Positions 17,556 to 26,001 of a DNA stretch of 64,000 nucleotides are shown in pieces. The translations under genes and the position numbers were made by a program. Where the stretch lies: the NCBI RefSeq assembly GCF_900232905.1, contig NZ_OCTQ01000004.1:1-64000 (forward strand), in the 5' to 3' direction. Every line of letters begins with the position of its first letter. The stretch's first letter is position 1. Under the pieces are notes generated by a model. That model was not told the origin of the DNA and ran no database searches. It was given only the letters and a program-made list of their open reading frames with translations. This DNA is from Miniphocaeibacter massiliensis (GTDB taxonomy: Bacteria; Bacillota; Clostridia; Tissierellales; Peptoniphilaceae).

Positions 17556-17840
17556 TTACGCTTTATCTTTAGTTTCTATATTAAAACCTTTTGCAAATCC
17601 CTCAGTTATATAATCCACCATTATTTTATCATAATAGCCGTCTAATTCACTATCCATAAGAAACTTATAATCCTCTGTTGCATACTCCGTTTCTTTTTCT
17701 TCCTTATCTCCAGCCATTATTGTAAAAACTATATCACAACAAGAGTAACTTCCTGGCACTAATTTTACATATTCTTTCCCTGATGTTTTTAAAATATCAT
17801 CTATTTTATTTTTTGCATCGTTTGTAAGTTCTATCTTCAT
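17556..17840 (-). CDS. HesB/IscA-like small protein
   Basis: A 94-residue protein whose layout resembles the HesB-like (A-type iron-sulfur carrier) fold found in many clostridia: an N-terminal LTNDAKNKIDDIL helix, a VKLVPGSYSCCDIVF strand and a C-terminal ITEGFAKGFNI. Canonical IscA proteins have a C-terminal Cys-Gly-Cys. That motif is missing, and only the CC pair in SYSCCDI is present, so a cluster-carrier role is uncertain. It is divergent from the DUF1858 gene across a shared inverted repeat. Start has a GGAGG site. Confidence 0.65.
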   Translation of the reverse strand: MKIELTNDAKNKIDDILKTSGKEYVKLVPGSYSCCDIVFTIMAGDKEEKETEYATEDYKFLMDSELDGYYDKIMVDYITEGFAKGFNIETKDKA

Positions 17841-17888
17841 AATTGTTCCTCCTAAATTTAATCTTCTTATGTATTTATACCTACTATT

Positions 17889-17921
17889 TCAATAATTAAT
17901 CTTAATTTAAGTAATTATTGA
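17889..17921. promoter_or_regulatory. Nested inverted repeat between divergent HesB-like and DUF1858 genes
   Basis: Perfect 10-bp arms (TCAATAATTA and TAATTATTGA) surround an inner 11-bp palindrome CTTAATTTAAG. It overlaps the -35 box of the DUF1858 promoter, so it looks like an operator rather than a terminator. Confidence 0.5.
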
Positions 17922-17946
17922 TTTTTAACCCAAATACAGATATTAT
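17918..17946 (+). promoter_or_regulatory. Promoter of the DUF1858 gene
   Basis: TTGATT at 17918-17923 and TATTAT at 17941-17946 with a 17-nt spacer, about 30 nt upstream of the start codon. Confidence 0.55.
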
Positions 17947-17977
17947 ATATATGAGTAGTAAATTAAGGAGGAAACCT

Positions 17978-18163
17978 ATGAAAATTACTAGAGATATGTT
18001 AATTGGAGATATCATTAGAGCTTACCCTGATTCTATCGAAGTTCTTTTACAAAATGGAATGTCTTGTATTGGATGCCCTGGAAGTCAAATGGAAAGCCTA
18101 GAAGAAGCTGCAATGGTTCATGGTTTAGATATCGAAAAATTAATGTCAGAATTAAACGCTTAA
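17978..18163 (+). CDS. DUF1858 domain protein (small CxxC redox-type)
   Basis: A 61-residue protein that is one DUF1858 domain: ITRDMLIGDIIRAYPDSIEV, then LLQNGMSCIGCPGSQMESLEEAA with the CxxC-like SCIGC, and an amphipathic C-terminus. Stand-alone versions are common in clostridia and are often called hybrid-cluster-protein-associated disulfide domains. ScdA/RIC iron-sulfur repair proteins carry the same domain. The function of the single-domain form is not established. The start at 17978 has AAGGAGGAAACCT upstream. A longer open frame begins at 17918 but has no ribosome site. Confidence 0.85.
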   Translation: MKITRDMLIGDIIRAYPDSIEVLLQNGMSCIGCPGSQMESLEEAAMVHGLDIEKLMSELNA

Positions 18164-18168
18164 TCTTG

Positions 18169-18186
18169 GGCACTTTTATAAGTGCC
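18169..18186 (+). terminator. First terminator after the DUF1858 gene
   Basis: A perfect 7-bp stem, 4-nt loop, a few nucleotides after the stop codon. The T-run is weak, so the second hairpin at 18201-18222 may be the main stop. Confidence 0.6.
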
Positions 18187-18200
18187 TTACATATAAATTA

Positions 18201-18222
18201 AAAGCACCTAAACAGGTGCTTT
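18201..18222. terminator. Bidirectional terminator, DUF1858 gene / metA
   Basis: A perfect 9-bp stem around a 4-nt loop, followed by a T-rich tract on the plus strand and by TTTTAATTTA on the minus strand. It lies directly after the metA stop codon. Confidence 0.75.
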
Positions 18223-18223
18223 C

Positions 18224-19156
18224 TTATTTTTTAATTTCTTTTTCTTGAATTCTATCCAGAATAAACGGTGTATCTTGATATACACAACAATTTAGCCAAT
18301 TCGAAAAAAATAAATTGCTATGTGCCTTCCACTTTATAGAAACACCATCTTTTGGATTGTCATTTTTATAATAATTAACAGGTATATCTATATCTAGTCC
18401 CTTTTTGACATCTCGCTTATATTCTCTATCTAATGTATAAGTATCATACTCACCGTGACCTGATACAAAAATAAATCTATTGTCTTTAGTCGCTGCCATA
18501 TGCATACCAACTTTGTCTGACGAAGCTAAAATTTGTATGTCGTCTATTTTTTTCATATCTTCAATACTTGAGTATGTATATCTAGAATGTGGAACATAAA
18601 ACGATTCGTCAAAACCATTTGTAAGGATTGATGTTTCTTTTAATTCAACTTCATATACTCCAAATAGTTTTTCATCCATTTGCTTTTTATTTATTCCATA
18701 ATAATGATATAAAGCTGCTTGAGAAGCCCAACAAATAAACAAAGTAGAAAATACATTTTTTCTTGCAAACTCCATTATTTCTACCAGCTCTTTCCAATAA
18801 TCAACTTCTTCAAAATCCATTAGTTCTACTGGAGCACCAGTTATAATCATAGCGTCGTATTTTTTGTTTTTTATTTCATCTATTGTTACATAAAACTTTT
18901 CTAAATGTTCTTTATTTGTATTTTTACTTTCATAGCTCATCGTTCTAACTAAGTCCACTTTTACTTGTAAAGCTGTATTAGAAATCCTTCTTAGTAACTG
19001 AGTTTCTGTTTCTACTTTTGTTGGCATTAAGTTAATTATTGCTAATTCCAATGGTCTTATATCTTGTGTCAAAGCTCTTTTCTCATCCATAACAAAAATT
19101 CTTTCTTTCTTAAGAATTTCACTTGCTGGAAGATCATTTGGTACAATAATTGGCAT
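18224..19156 (-). CDS. metA: Homoserine O-acyltransferase MetA, predicted acetyl-specific
   Basis: A 310-residue MetA-type enzyme that activates homoserine in methionine synthesis. The catalytic Cys lies in FICWASQAA, and the His and Glu lie in VSGHGEYD. In this family one active-site residue sets acyl choice: Gly gives succinyl-CoA use and Glu gives acetyl-CoA use. Here the loop reads TGAPVELMDFEEVDYW, with Glu at that place, so an acetyltransferase is predicted. Start at 19156 with GAGGAG; an upstream GTG/ATG frame adds five residues only. No SAM riboswitch or T-box is seen before it. Confidence 0.9.
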   Translation of the reverse strand: MPIIVPNDLPASEILKKERIFVMDEKRALTQDIRPLELAIINLMPTKVETETQLLRRISNTALQVKVDLVRTMSYESKNTNKEHLEKFYVTIDEIKNKKYDAMIITGAPVELMDFEEVDYWKELVEIMEFARKNVFSTLFICWASQAALYHYYGINKKQMDEKLFGVYEVELKETSILTNGFDESFYVPHSRYTYSSIEDMKKIDDIQILASSDKVGMHMAATKDNRFIFVSGHGEYDTYTLDREYKRDVKKGLDIDIPVNYYKNDNPKDGVSIKWKAHSNLFFSNWLNCCVYQDTPFILDRIQEKEIKK

Positions 19157-19203
19157 GTTTACTCCTCTCACTTCTATATTATAATTTTAGGTAAAATAAA
19201 ACA

Positions 19204-19229
19204 GGAGATCATACAAATGTATAATCTCC
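19204..19229 (-). terminator. Terminator of the glutaredoxin gene
   Basis: A GGAGAT/ATCTCC stem extended by an ATAC/GTAT helix, with a T-containing tail on the minus strand, about 15 nt after the glutaredoxin stop codon. Confidence 0.7.
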
Positions 19230-19244
19230 CGTCTATATTTATTC

Positions 19245-19475
19245 TTATAATCCTAGTAAGCTTTTAAGTTTTGGTTCATCAAAACCAACAATTTCTTGAT
19301 CGTCTACTAAAACTACTGGAACACCCATATGTCCCATTTTCATTAATTCAGTTCTTGCACTCGCATCTTTTGAAATATTTTTTTCAGTAAATTCAATATT
19401 ATTTTTATTTAAAAAATCCTTAGCCGCTACGCAGTATGGGCAAGTATCGCTTGAATATACAGTTACATTAGCCAT
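19245..19475 (-). CDS. Glutaredoxin-family thiol oxidoreductase
   Basis: A 76-residue glutaredoxin/NrdH-like protein. The active site is CPYC at residues 12-15, the cis-proline region is GVPVVLVDDQEIVGFDE and the protein ends LKSLLGL. It matches the short Gram-positive glutaredoxin-like family that moves electrons to targets such as reductases. It has its own AGGAG site and terminator. The natural reductant cannot be read from sequence. Confidence 0.9.
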   Translation of the reverse strand: MANVTVYSSDTCPYCVAAKDFLNKNNIEFTEKNISKDASARTELMKMGHMGVPVVLVDDQEIVGFDEPKLKSLLGL

Positions 19476-19525
19476 TTAAACCTCTCCTTTCAGTTACGTT
19501 TTATTAATACCCTCTAAATAATTTT

Positions 19526-20386
19526 TTAATCATAGTTTAATTTTTTAGTTATATTAACAAAATCTTCTAAAGTTAGGTTTTCAGCTCTGTTATTTGTACT
19601 AATGTCTAATTCATCCAATATTTCTTTCAAATCATCTTTATTTATCTCTAAAAATCCTGTAGTTAAAGAATTCAAAATATTTTTTCTTCTTTTAGTAAAA
19701 CCTGAACGTATTAATTTAAACAATAATTCTTCATTTACTCCATAATCCTTATCTTCTAACACCAATTTTACAACTGCACTATCTACTTTAGGACTTGGCA
19801 TAAATATTTGTTTAGGAGCTTTCGCTATAATCTCTGCATTTGAATTATAATTCATATATATAGAAAGACTTCCATAGTCTTTATCTTTTACAGAAGCTAC
19901 CATTCTCCTAGCTACTTCTTCTTGAACCATTACTGTTATAGACTCTATACATTCTTTAGTTTCTATTAAATACTCTAATATTGGAGTTGTTATATAGTAC
20001 GGTAAGTTTGCAACAACTTTTAATTTTCTTTCGGGAGAAAATTTATCTTTTATTTCTCTTATATTCTCTTTTAAAATATCATTGTTTATAATCTCTACAT
20101 TGTCATAGTCTTTTAGAGTATAATCTAAAACTTCTATTAATCTTCTATCTTTTTCAACAGATATAACCTTTTTAGCCTTCATAGCAAGTTCTTCTGTTAA
20201 AGTTCCAAAACCTGGACCTATTTCCAAAACTACATCATCTTTTGTAATATTTGAACCTTCTACTATTTTTCTAATAATATTTCCGTCTATTAAAAAATTC
20301 TGTCCTAGAGCTTTAGAAAATGAGAAATTAAATTTATCTAAAATTTCTTTAATGTAACTAGGTTGATATAATCTATTATTCTTCAA
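19526..20386 (-). CDS. rsmA: 16S rRNA (A1518/A1519) dimethyltransferase
   Basis: A 286-residue RsmA/KsgA. SFSKALGQNFLIDGNIIRKI is the family N-terminus, VLEIGPGFGTLTEEL the SAM-binding loop and VVANLPYYITTPILEYL the NLPY catalytic motif; FMPSPKVDSAVVKL follows. It dimethylates two adenines near the 3' end of 16S rRNA. The TTG start overlaps rnmV by 11 nt with GAGG upstream at a rather long spacing. The metG-tatD-rnmV-rsmA order is conserved in Firmicutes. Confidence 0.94.
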   Translation of the reverse strand: MKNNRLYQPSYIKEILDKFNFSFSKALGQNFLIDGNIIRKIVEGSNITKDDVVLEIGPGFGTLTEELAMKAKKVISVEKDRRLIEVLDYTLKDYDNVEIINNDILKENIREIKDKFSPERKLKVVANLPYYITTPILEYLIETKECIESITVMVQEEVARRMVASVKDKDYGSLSIYMNYNSNAEIIAKAPKQIFMPSPKVDSAVVKLVLEDKDYGVNEELLFKLIRSGFTKRRKNILNSLTTGFLEINKDDLKEILDELDISTNNRAENLTLEDFVNITKKLNYD

Positions 20387-20912
20387 TACTTTTTAATACC
20401 TCCTCAAGTTTTTCTCTAGAGATATTAAAATTATTAAGCTTTTTTAAAAACTGTTTTGAGTTTCCATACCCTATTGCTAAATTGTCCCCTACAAATTCTC
20501 TTCTTTTTTTAGAGCCTTCACCTGTAAGTCCATAATATACCATATCGTCAAAATCAAATTCTTTTCTTGCATTTTCATAGGTAATTTTTGCATTTTCTAA
20601 AGCTTCTAATATATCTTCTGGCTTTGCATTTTCTATTCCTATATCACCTTTTTTAGTGGCTTTATCTTGAGGTAAATATGCATTTTTTACCCCTCTTACA
20701 TTTCTATTAATTATTTTTCTAATTCTTTCTCCAGCGTAATCTGGATCCGTAAGAACTATTAAACCTTTCTCTTTTTGTGCTTTTCTTAAAACTTTAAAAA
20801 GGTCTTTTCTAAAATGATATCCCCCTGTAATAATAAGCTCACAATTACATGCTCTTTTAACAGCTTCAACATCATCTCTTCCTTCTACTACTATTATTTC
20901 TTTAATCTTCAA
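20376..20912 (-). CDS. rnmV: Ribonuclease M5
   Basis: A 178-residue Toprim-domain nuclease that trims 5S rRNA precursors. IKEIIVVEGRDDVEAVKRA carries the Toprim glutamate and LIVLTDPDYAGERIRK the DxD motif. The later GDIGIENAKPEDILEAL is typical of M5. The TTG start at 20912 has AGGGG upstream and overlaps tatD by 11 nt. It is embedded between tatD and rsmA, as in Bacillus. Confidence 0.93.
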   Translation of the reverse strand: MKIKEIIVVEGRDDVEAVKRACNCELIITGGYHFRKDLFKVLRKAQKEKGLIVLTDPDYAGERIRKIINRNVRGVKNAYLPQDKATKKGDIGIENAKPEDILEALENAKITYENARKEFDFDDMVYYGLTGEGSKKRREFVGDNLAIGYGNSKQFLKKLNNFNISREKLEEVLKSIEE

Positions 20913-21690
20913 AACTAACCCCTTCTAGTTTAAATAGATTTCTAGCATTTTCTCTACTAGCTTCTATTACATCTGAAACAGGTACGTCTTTTAATTCTGC
21001 AATAGTTTCTGCTACATATTTTACATACTTAGGTTCATTTCTCTTACCTCTGTTTGGAGTAGGTGTTAAATAAGGAGAATCTGTTTCTATTAATAATCTA
21101 TCCATAGGAATATTTTCTGCAGTTTCTTTAACATTTTTTGCATTTTTAAAAGTCACAGGTCCTGCAAAAGAAATATAATATCCTAAGCTCATATATCTTT
21201 CTGCCATTTCTAATGAACCAGAATAGCAGTGCATCACTCCTATTACTTCTCCTTTAAACTCATTTAATATATCAAAAGTATCACCATAAGCATCTCTTGT
21301 ATGAATTATTACTGGTAGGTTTAATTCTCTTGCAAGTTCTAGTTGCTTTTTGAATACTTCTTTTTGCTTATCTCTTGGGCTGTTATCATAATAATAATCA
21401 AGTCCTATCTCACCTATAGCAACTGCTTTATCTTTTATCGCCATATTTTTTATTTCATTGTATATTTCTTCACTAAAACTCTGTGCATCGTGAGGATGAA
21501 CTCCAACTGCTGGAAATATAAAATCATATTCCTTCGATAGTTCTATTGCTCTTTTGCTGGATTCTAAGTCTGCTCCTGGATTTATAACATAAGCTACTTG
21601 ATTTTCCTTAAGCTCTTTAATTATGTTTTCTCTATCATAATTAAATTTTTCATCATCCAAGTGAGCATGACTATCTATCATAAATTTCAT
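20902..21690 (-). CDS. tatD: TatD-family metal-dependent hydrolase/DNase
   Basis: A 262-residue TatD. The first metal motif is DSHAHLDD. AVGVHPHDAQSF, AIGEIGLDYYYD, VIIHTRDA, GVMHCYSG and the ETDSPYLTPTP signature follow in order. TatD proteins are metal-dependent 3'-5' nucleases implicated in DNA repair and quality control. Its ATG overlaps the metG stop by one base (TAATG), so translation is coupled. Confidence 0.93.
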   Translation of the reverse strand: MKFMIDSHAHLDDEKFNYDRENIIKELKENQVAYVINPGADLESSKRAIELSKEYDFIFPAVGVHPHDAQSFSEEIYNEIKNMAIKDKAVAIGEIGLDYYYDNSPRDKQKEVFKKQLELARELNLPVIIHTRDAYGDTFDILNEFKGEVIGVMHCYSGSLEMAERYMSLGYYISFAGPVTFKNAKNVKETAENIPMDRLLIETDSPYLTPTPNRGKRNEPKYVKYVAETIAELKDVPVSDVIEASRENARNLFKLEGVSFED

Positions 21691-23648
21691 TACGATACGT
21701 CAGCCCCGCTTTCTATATCTTGTAATGTACTTAATAAAGTTAACTCTTCACCTTTATCTGCCGCTAATATCATTCCATTTGATTCAACACCTCTTAATTT
21801 AACAGGCTTTAAATTAGTACAAACTATAACTTTTTTTCCTACTAAATCTTCTGGTGAATACCATTTCTTTATTCCTGAAACTATTTGTCTAACTTCTTCT
21901 CCAAGTTTAACTTTAAACACTAAAAGCTTATCTGCTTTAGGGTGATTATCAGCTTCTAATATTTCACCAACTTTTAATTTTACTTTATCAAAATCATCTA
22001 TTGTAATAAACTCATCTTTAATTTCTTCTTTATTTTCAATTTTTTCTTCAGACATTCCTTTTTCCTTTTTTCTTTCTTCTATTAATTTATTGTTTTCTTC
22101 TTCAAGTCTTACTAATTCTTTTTTAATATCTAATCTTGGGAATAAATTTTCTGTTTTCTTCACTTTTGTTCCTACCTTAGTAAGACCAAATTTTCTTGCA
22201 TCTTCCCAATCTAAATTTTCTAATCCAATTTGAATTTGTATTTTTTTAGCAGTATCTGTTATAAATGGACTAATCAATATATTAACTATTCTTAAACTGT
22301 CAACTAAATTATATAAAACTGTTGAAAGTCTATCGTAGTTTTCTTCTTTACCTAATATCCATGGAGCTGTTTCGTCTATATATTTATTAGTTCTTCTAAT
22401 TAACTTCCAAATACTTTCTAAAGCGTTGTTAAAACTAAGCTCGTCTATATGTTTTTCTACCTCTACCACAGTATTTTCTGCAAGAGATATTAACTCATTG
22501 TCTACATCTTCTTTTATAACAGGTTCTTTAACTTCACCATTAAAGTATTTTTCTACCATAGTAACAGTCCTTGAAACTAAATTTCCTAAATCATTAGTCA
22601 AGTCTGAATTTATACGTTGTAAAAACTTTTCATTTGTGTAGTTTCCATCATTTCCAAAAACAAATTCTCTTAATATGAAGTACTTTAGTGCATCTACTCC
22701 ATATAAATCTATTAATGGTTCAGGATATACAATATTTCCTTTAGATTTGCTCATTTTATCCTCATCAAATAAAATCCATCCATGAGCAAATACTTCTTTT
22801 GGAACATCTAAATCTAATGCCATAAGTAATGCTGGCCAAATAATTGCATGAAATCTTACAATTTCTTTCCCAACTAAATGAACATCTGCTGGCCAATACT
22901 TATTAAACTTTTCTTCGTCAACACCATATCCTATACCTGTTAAGTAACAAGATAACGCATCTATCCACACATAAATAACATGCTTATCATCAAAAGGAAC
23001 TTTTACTCCCCAATCAAAACTATTTCTTGTAACAGATAAATCATCTAAACCATCTTTCAAGAAATTATTTATCATTTCATTTTTTCTCGACTCTGGTTGT
23101 AAAAACTTTGGATTTTCTTCAAATAATTTTAATAACTTATCTTGATATTTAGACAATCTAAAGAAATAAGATTCTTCTTCATGATAGTGCACTTCTCTTC
23201 CACAATCTGGACACTTACCATCTACAAGTTGTGCATCTGTCCAAAATGACTCACAAGGAGTACAATAATTACCTTTATATACAGATTTATATATTTCTCC
23301 CTTATCATATAGTTTTTGAAATATATCTTGTACATTTTTCTCGTGCTGCTTGTCTGTAGAACGAACAAAAGCATCATAATTGATTCCAAGTTTTTTCCAT
23401 AACACTTTAGCACTTTCTACTATAGGGTCAATGTACTCTAACGGTGTTTTTCCTGACTCTTTAGCTTTTTCTAATAACTTTTGTCCGTGTTCATCTGTCC
23501 CTGTTGTAAAGAAAACATCATATCCTTGAATTTCTCTTATTTTTTTCAAAGTATCTGCAATTATAGTTGTGTAAGTATGTCCTAAATGTAAATTATCACT
23601 TGGATAATATATTGGTGTTGTTAAATAATATGGTTTTTTACTGCTCAT
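21690..23648 (-). CDS. metG: Methionyl-tRNA synthetase
   Basis: A 652-residue class I synthetase. The HIGH-type motif HLGHTY lies near residue 21, a zinc knuckle sits in CTPCESFWTDAQ and CPDCGREV, and the KMSKS loop is KMSKSKGN. A C-terminal tRNA-binding OB-fold begins at ITIDDFDKVKLKVGEI and ends the protein. The start has AAGGGAG upstream. Expression is governed by a Met-specific T-box leader. The gene opens the metG-tatD-rnmV-rsmA operon. Confidence 0.96.
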   Translation of the reverse strand: MSSKKPYYLTTPIYYPSDNLHLGHTYTTIIADTLKKIREIQGYDVFFTTGTDEHGQKLLEKAKESGKTPLEYIDPIVESAKVLWKKLGINYDAFVRSTDKQHEKNVQDIFQKLYDKGEIYKSVYKGNYCTPCESFWTDAQLVDGKCPDCGREVHYHEEESYFFRLSKYQDKLLKLFEENPKFLQPESRKNEMINNFLKDGLDDLSVTRNSFDWGVKVPFDDKHVIYVWIDALSCYLTGIGYGVDEEKFNKYWPADVHLVGKEIVRFHAIIWPALLMALDLDVPKEVFAHGWILFDEDKMSKSKGNIVYPEPLIDLYGVDALKYFILREFVFGNDGNYTNEKFLQRINSDLTNDLGNLVSRTVTMVEKYFNGEVKEPVIKEDVDNELISLAENTVVEVEKHIDELSFNNALESIWKLIRRTNKYIDETAPWILGKEENYDRLSTVLYNLVDSLRIVNILISPFITDTAKKIQIQIGLENLDWEDARKFGLTKVGTKVKKTENLFPRLDIKKELVRLEEENNKLIEERKKEKGMSEEKIENKEEIKDEFITIDDFDKVKLKVGEILEADNHPKADKLLVFKVKLGEEVRQIVSGIKKWYSPEDLVGKKVIVCTNLKPVKLRGVESNGMILAADKGEELTLLSTLQDIESGADVS

Positions 23649-23900
23649 TTTATCGTCTCCCTTGTATTATAATTATAATTCTAAAAAATAGCTTATTCCT
23701 TTTTTCTCTCTTTAGCGATAGTAATATGCTATATCAAACATCAAAAAAATATTTTTTGTAACAAATTTAAACCTACAACTACACTCTTTATGAGTATGTA
23801 CATCATAATGCGACCTTAACATCAAGTCACAAATTTGGGTTTCGCTACATCTGACCTACATCACCTTGTATAGAATACAGTTGCATTAAATCATAAAAAA
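23649..23900 (-). other. Unexplained transcribed leader between T-box terminator and metG
   Basis: About 250 nt lie between the T-box terminator and the metG start, long for this compact genome. On the minus strand it holds several GATGT words and two loosely similar stretches around CCCAAATTTGTG and GGTTTAAATTTGT. I see no reading frame with a ribosome site and no RNA family I can name. Confidence 0.35.
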
Positions 23901-23927
23901 ACCTTCATCTCTAATAGAGACGAAGGT
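23901..23927 (-). terminator. T-box attenuator terminator
   Basis: A 13-bp stem with one wobble or mismatch position, single-base loop and a seven-T tract on the minus strand. It is the terminator that an uncharged tRNA-Met would disrupt. Confidence 0.85.
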
Positions 23928-24090
23928 AATATTCGTGGTACCACTCTAATTCAACCTGATACAATCAAGTCCTCATTATCATAATAGACTCATGGTTCAT
24001 CTTCCCAATACATTTCCTTTGCTTTACACCAACCAGCAACTCTCTAAGCTCAACATAAAGGTCTCTTCCAATCATAGTCCTATTTAATTA
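23928..24090 (-). promoter_or_regulatory. T-box riboswitch, methionine specifier
   Basis: The leader read on the minus strand shows a Stem I with the AGAGAG and GCTGGTTGGTG elements and a specifier-loop ATG at 23998-24000. The conserved T-box TAGAGTGGTACCACG is at 23934-23948 and is followed by the terminator. The ATG specifier and the position before metG agree: uncharged tRNA-Met should promote readthrough. Confidence 0.92.
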
Positions 24091-24096
24091 CGTTTT

Positions 24097-24125
24097 ATTT
24101 TACATTAAAATACTGATTTAGTCAA
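24097..24125 (-). promoter_or_regulatory. Promoter of the metG T-box transcript
   Basis: TTGACT at 24120-24125 and TAAAAT at 24097-24102 on the minus strand with a 17-nt spacer, just upstream of the T-box Stem I. Confidence 0.7.
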
Positions 24126-24298
24126 GTTTATATGCTTAACCATAAAATAGATATTATACAATATATAATTATTAACTTCTAAGTAAAGCAATTATATTAA
24201 TACTTATGTATTTATCATAATAATCTCTTGTTTAATACATATTTATATATTCAAATTTCTTTATGATAAAATATAAATAAAAAAAGGAGTTGATTATA

Positions 24299-25105
24299 TT
24301 GTATAAAGAAGATTTAATACCTTCATTTGATGGAACTGAACTAAGATACAGAGTTGATTCTGTAGAAAACCCTAAAGCTATTGTTTTGATATGCCATGGT
24401 TTATGTGAGCATTTAAACAGATATGATCATGTTGTAGAAAAACTAAATGAAAATAACCTTTCTGTTTACCGTTATGACCAAAGAGGTCATGGAAAATCTA
24501 AAGGAAAAGACGTTTATTTTAGTGATTTCAAAGAAATGGCTAAAGATGCAAACTTCTTTTTTGAATTGGCAGAAAGAGAAAATCCAAATAAGCCTATTTT
24601 TGTTTTAGGTCATAGCATGGGTGGAGAAACTGCTACTCTTTTTGGTACAATATATTCTCGTAAATCTAGTGGAATAATTTTATCTGGAGCTTTAACAAGA
24701 TATAATGCTAAATTGTTTCCTCCTACATTAATGGACAAAGATGATGAATTTTACTTTGAAAATGCTCTAGGTGATGGAGTTTGTTCCGATGAATCTGTAG
24801 TAAAAAAATATATTTCAGATCCTCTAGTTAAAAAATTAATTTCAGTTAAACTTGTTAAAGAAATTACTAAAGGAACCCATTTTCTAAAAGAAAATGCTAA
24901 AGATTTTATTGCTCCTACTTTAATTTTACATGGTGCAAATGATGGACTTGTTGCTGAAAAAGATTCTAGAGATTTATTTGGAGAAATATCTTCTAAAGAT
25001 AAAGGGCTTATTATTTACCCTAATCTTTTCCACGAAATTTTAAATGAACCTATAAAATTTGAAATTATTGATACTATTATAAAGTGGATTGAAGAAAGGA
25101 TTTAA
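24299..25105 (+). CDS. Alpha/beta hydrolase, monoacylglycerol-lipase-like
   Basis: A 268-residue alpha/beta hydrolase of the Hydrolase_4 (lysophospholipase/monoglyceride lipase) group. The core strand IVLICHGLCEHLNRYDHV, RYDQRGHGKSKGK and the nucleophile elbow GHSMGGE are present. The acid is probably the D in LILHGANDGLV and the His lies in LFHEILNEP. It is probably cytoplasmic, as no signal is visible. The TTG at 24299 is chosen because the AAGGAG abuts an earlier in-frame TTG at 24290. Stand-alone gene with its own terminator; natural substrate unknown. Confidence 0.87.
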   Translation: MYKEDLIPSFDGTELRYRVDSVENPKAIVLICHGLCEHLNRYDHVVEKLNENNLSVYRYDQRGHGKSKGKDVYFSDFKEMAKDANFFFELAERENPNKPIFVLGHSMGGETATLFGTIYSRKSSGIILSGALTRYNAKLFPPTLMDKDDEFYFENALGDGVCSDESVVKKYISDPLVKKLISVKLVKEITKGTHFLKENAKDFIAPTLILHGANDGLVAEKDSRDLFGEISSKDKGLIIYPNLFHEILNEPIKFEIIDTIIKWIEERI

Positions 25106-25107
25106 AA

Positions 25108-25131
25108 AACAACTGTAATATTACAGTTGTT
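25108..25131. terminator. Bidirectional terminator, hydrolase / IclR regulator
   Basis: A perfect 12-bp self-complementary stem with A-run on one side and T-run on the other, starting three bases after the hydrolase stop and ending six bases before the regulator's stop. Confidence 0.85.
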
Positions 25132-25136
25132 TTTTA

Positions 25137-25913
25137 TTACGATATTCCTAATCTATGTACCTTAGAGATTTCTTCAATTAGTTTTGCTTTTGATGATAGA
25201 GCTTCTTTTATTTTATTTATATTTTCATCTGTCCTTCTAAACATAGGATAAGTTACACTTAACGCTAACTTACTACCTTTATACATATTTATTGGAACGG
25301 CAATACAAGATGCAAATTCCATCGCTTCTTGATCATCATTTGAAAAACCAGTAGTTCTTACAGAGTCTATTTCTTTTATAAGGTCATTAATGTTTGTAAT
25401 TGTATTTTCGGTATATTTTTTTAATTCAATATCTTTGTATATTTCTTCTATGTCTTCATTAGAAAAAAATGACAATAATGCTTTTCCAAGACCTGTACAA
25501 TAAGCTGGCATGTACTTACCAACATAAGATAGAATTTTTATCGGTTGATTAGGTTCAACTTTCGCTAAATAATATACTTGATCATCTACTAATACCCCTA
25601 ATTGGCATATTTCTTTACACTCATCAACTATATCTAACATTTCTTTTCTTATAATATCAACAACACTTAAATTTGCTGAATAAGATAGTCCTAATTGAAA
25701 AGTTTTAAAGCCCATTTCATAGTTTCCAAATCTATTTAATTTTAAACAGCCATTCTCTATCAAGGTATTTAATATAGGGTATATCGTACTTTTTGGACTT
25801 TCAATATATTCAGATATATCTTTTAAACTAAGTCCTTGTGGATTTTGATCTATACATTCCAATATTTTTAATACTCTCATAGTAGGCTGGTGTAACTTCG
25901 TTTCTTTTTCCAT
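25137..25913 (-). CDS. IclR-family transcriptional regulator
   Basis: A 258-residue IclR protein. A winged helix at about residues 10-70 (LSLKDISEYIESPKSTIYPI as recognition region) is followed by a ligand-binding IclR domain with GLGKALLSFF and SNDDQEAMEFASCIAVPI. Regulators of this family often control sugar-acid or aromatic catabolism. It lies 131 nt after a sugar-acid-type operon read in the same direction, and a candidate palindromic operator sits before that operon's first gene. The effector is likely the operon's substrate or an intermediate (inference). Confidence 0.9.
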   Translation of the reverse strand: MEKETKLHQPTMRVLKILECIDQNPQGLSLKDISEYIESPKSTIYPILNTLIENGCLKLNRFGNYEMGFKTFQLGLSYSANLSVVDIIRKEMLDIVDECKEICQLGVLVDDQVYYLAKVEPNQPIKILSYVGKYMPAYCTGLGKALLSFFSNEDIEEIYKDIELKKYTENTITNINDLIKEIDSVRTTGFSNDDQEAMEFASCIAVPINMYKGSKLALSVTYPMFRRTDENINKIKEALSSKAKLIEEISKVHRLGIS

Positions 25914-26001
25914 TAAATCACCAAATTATAATATTTTACTGAACTACTATTATACATTTAATTGTTATTTTCTACAACTAGATCTATATTTTCCTCAATA
26001 T

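Noticed and set aside
19157-19203. SAM riboswitch or T-box before metA
   Set aside because: The gap to the glutaredoxin terminator is under 50 nt, far too short for either.
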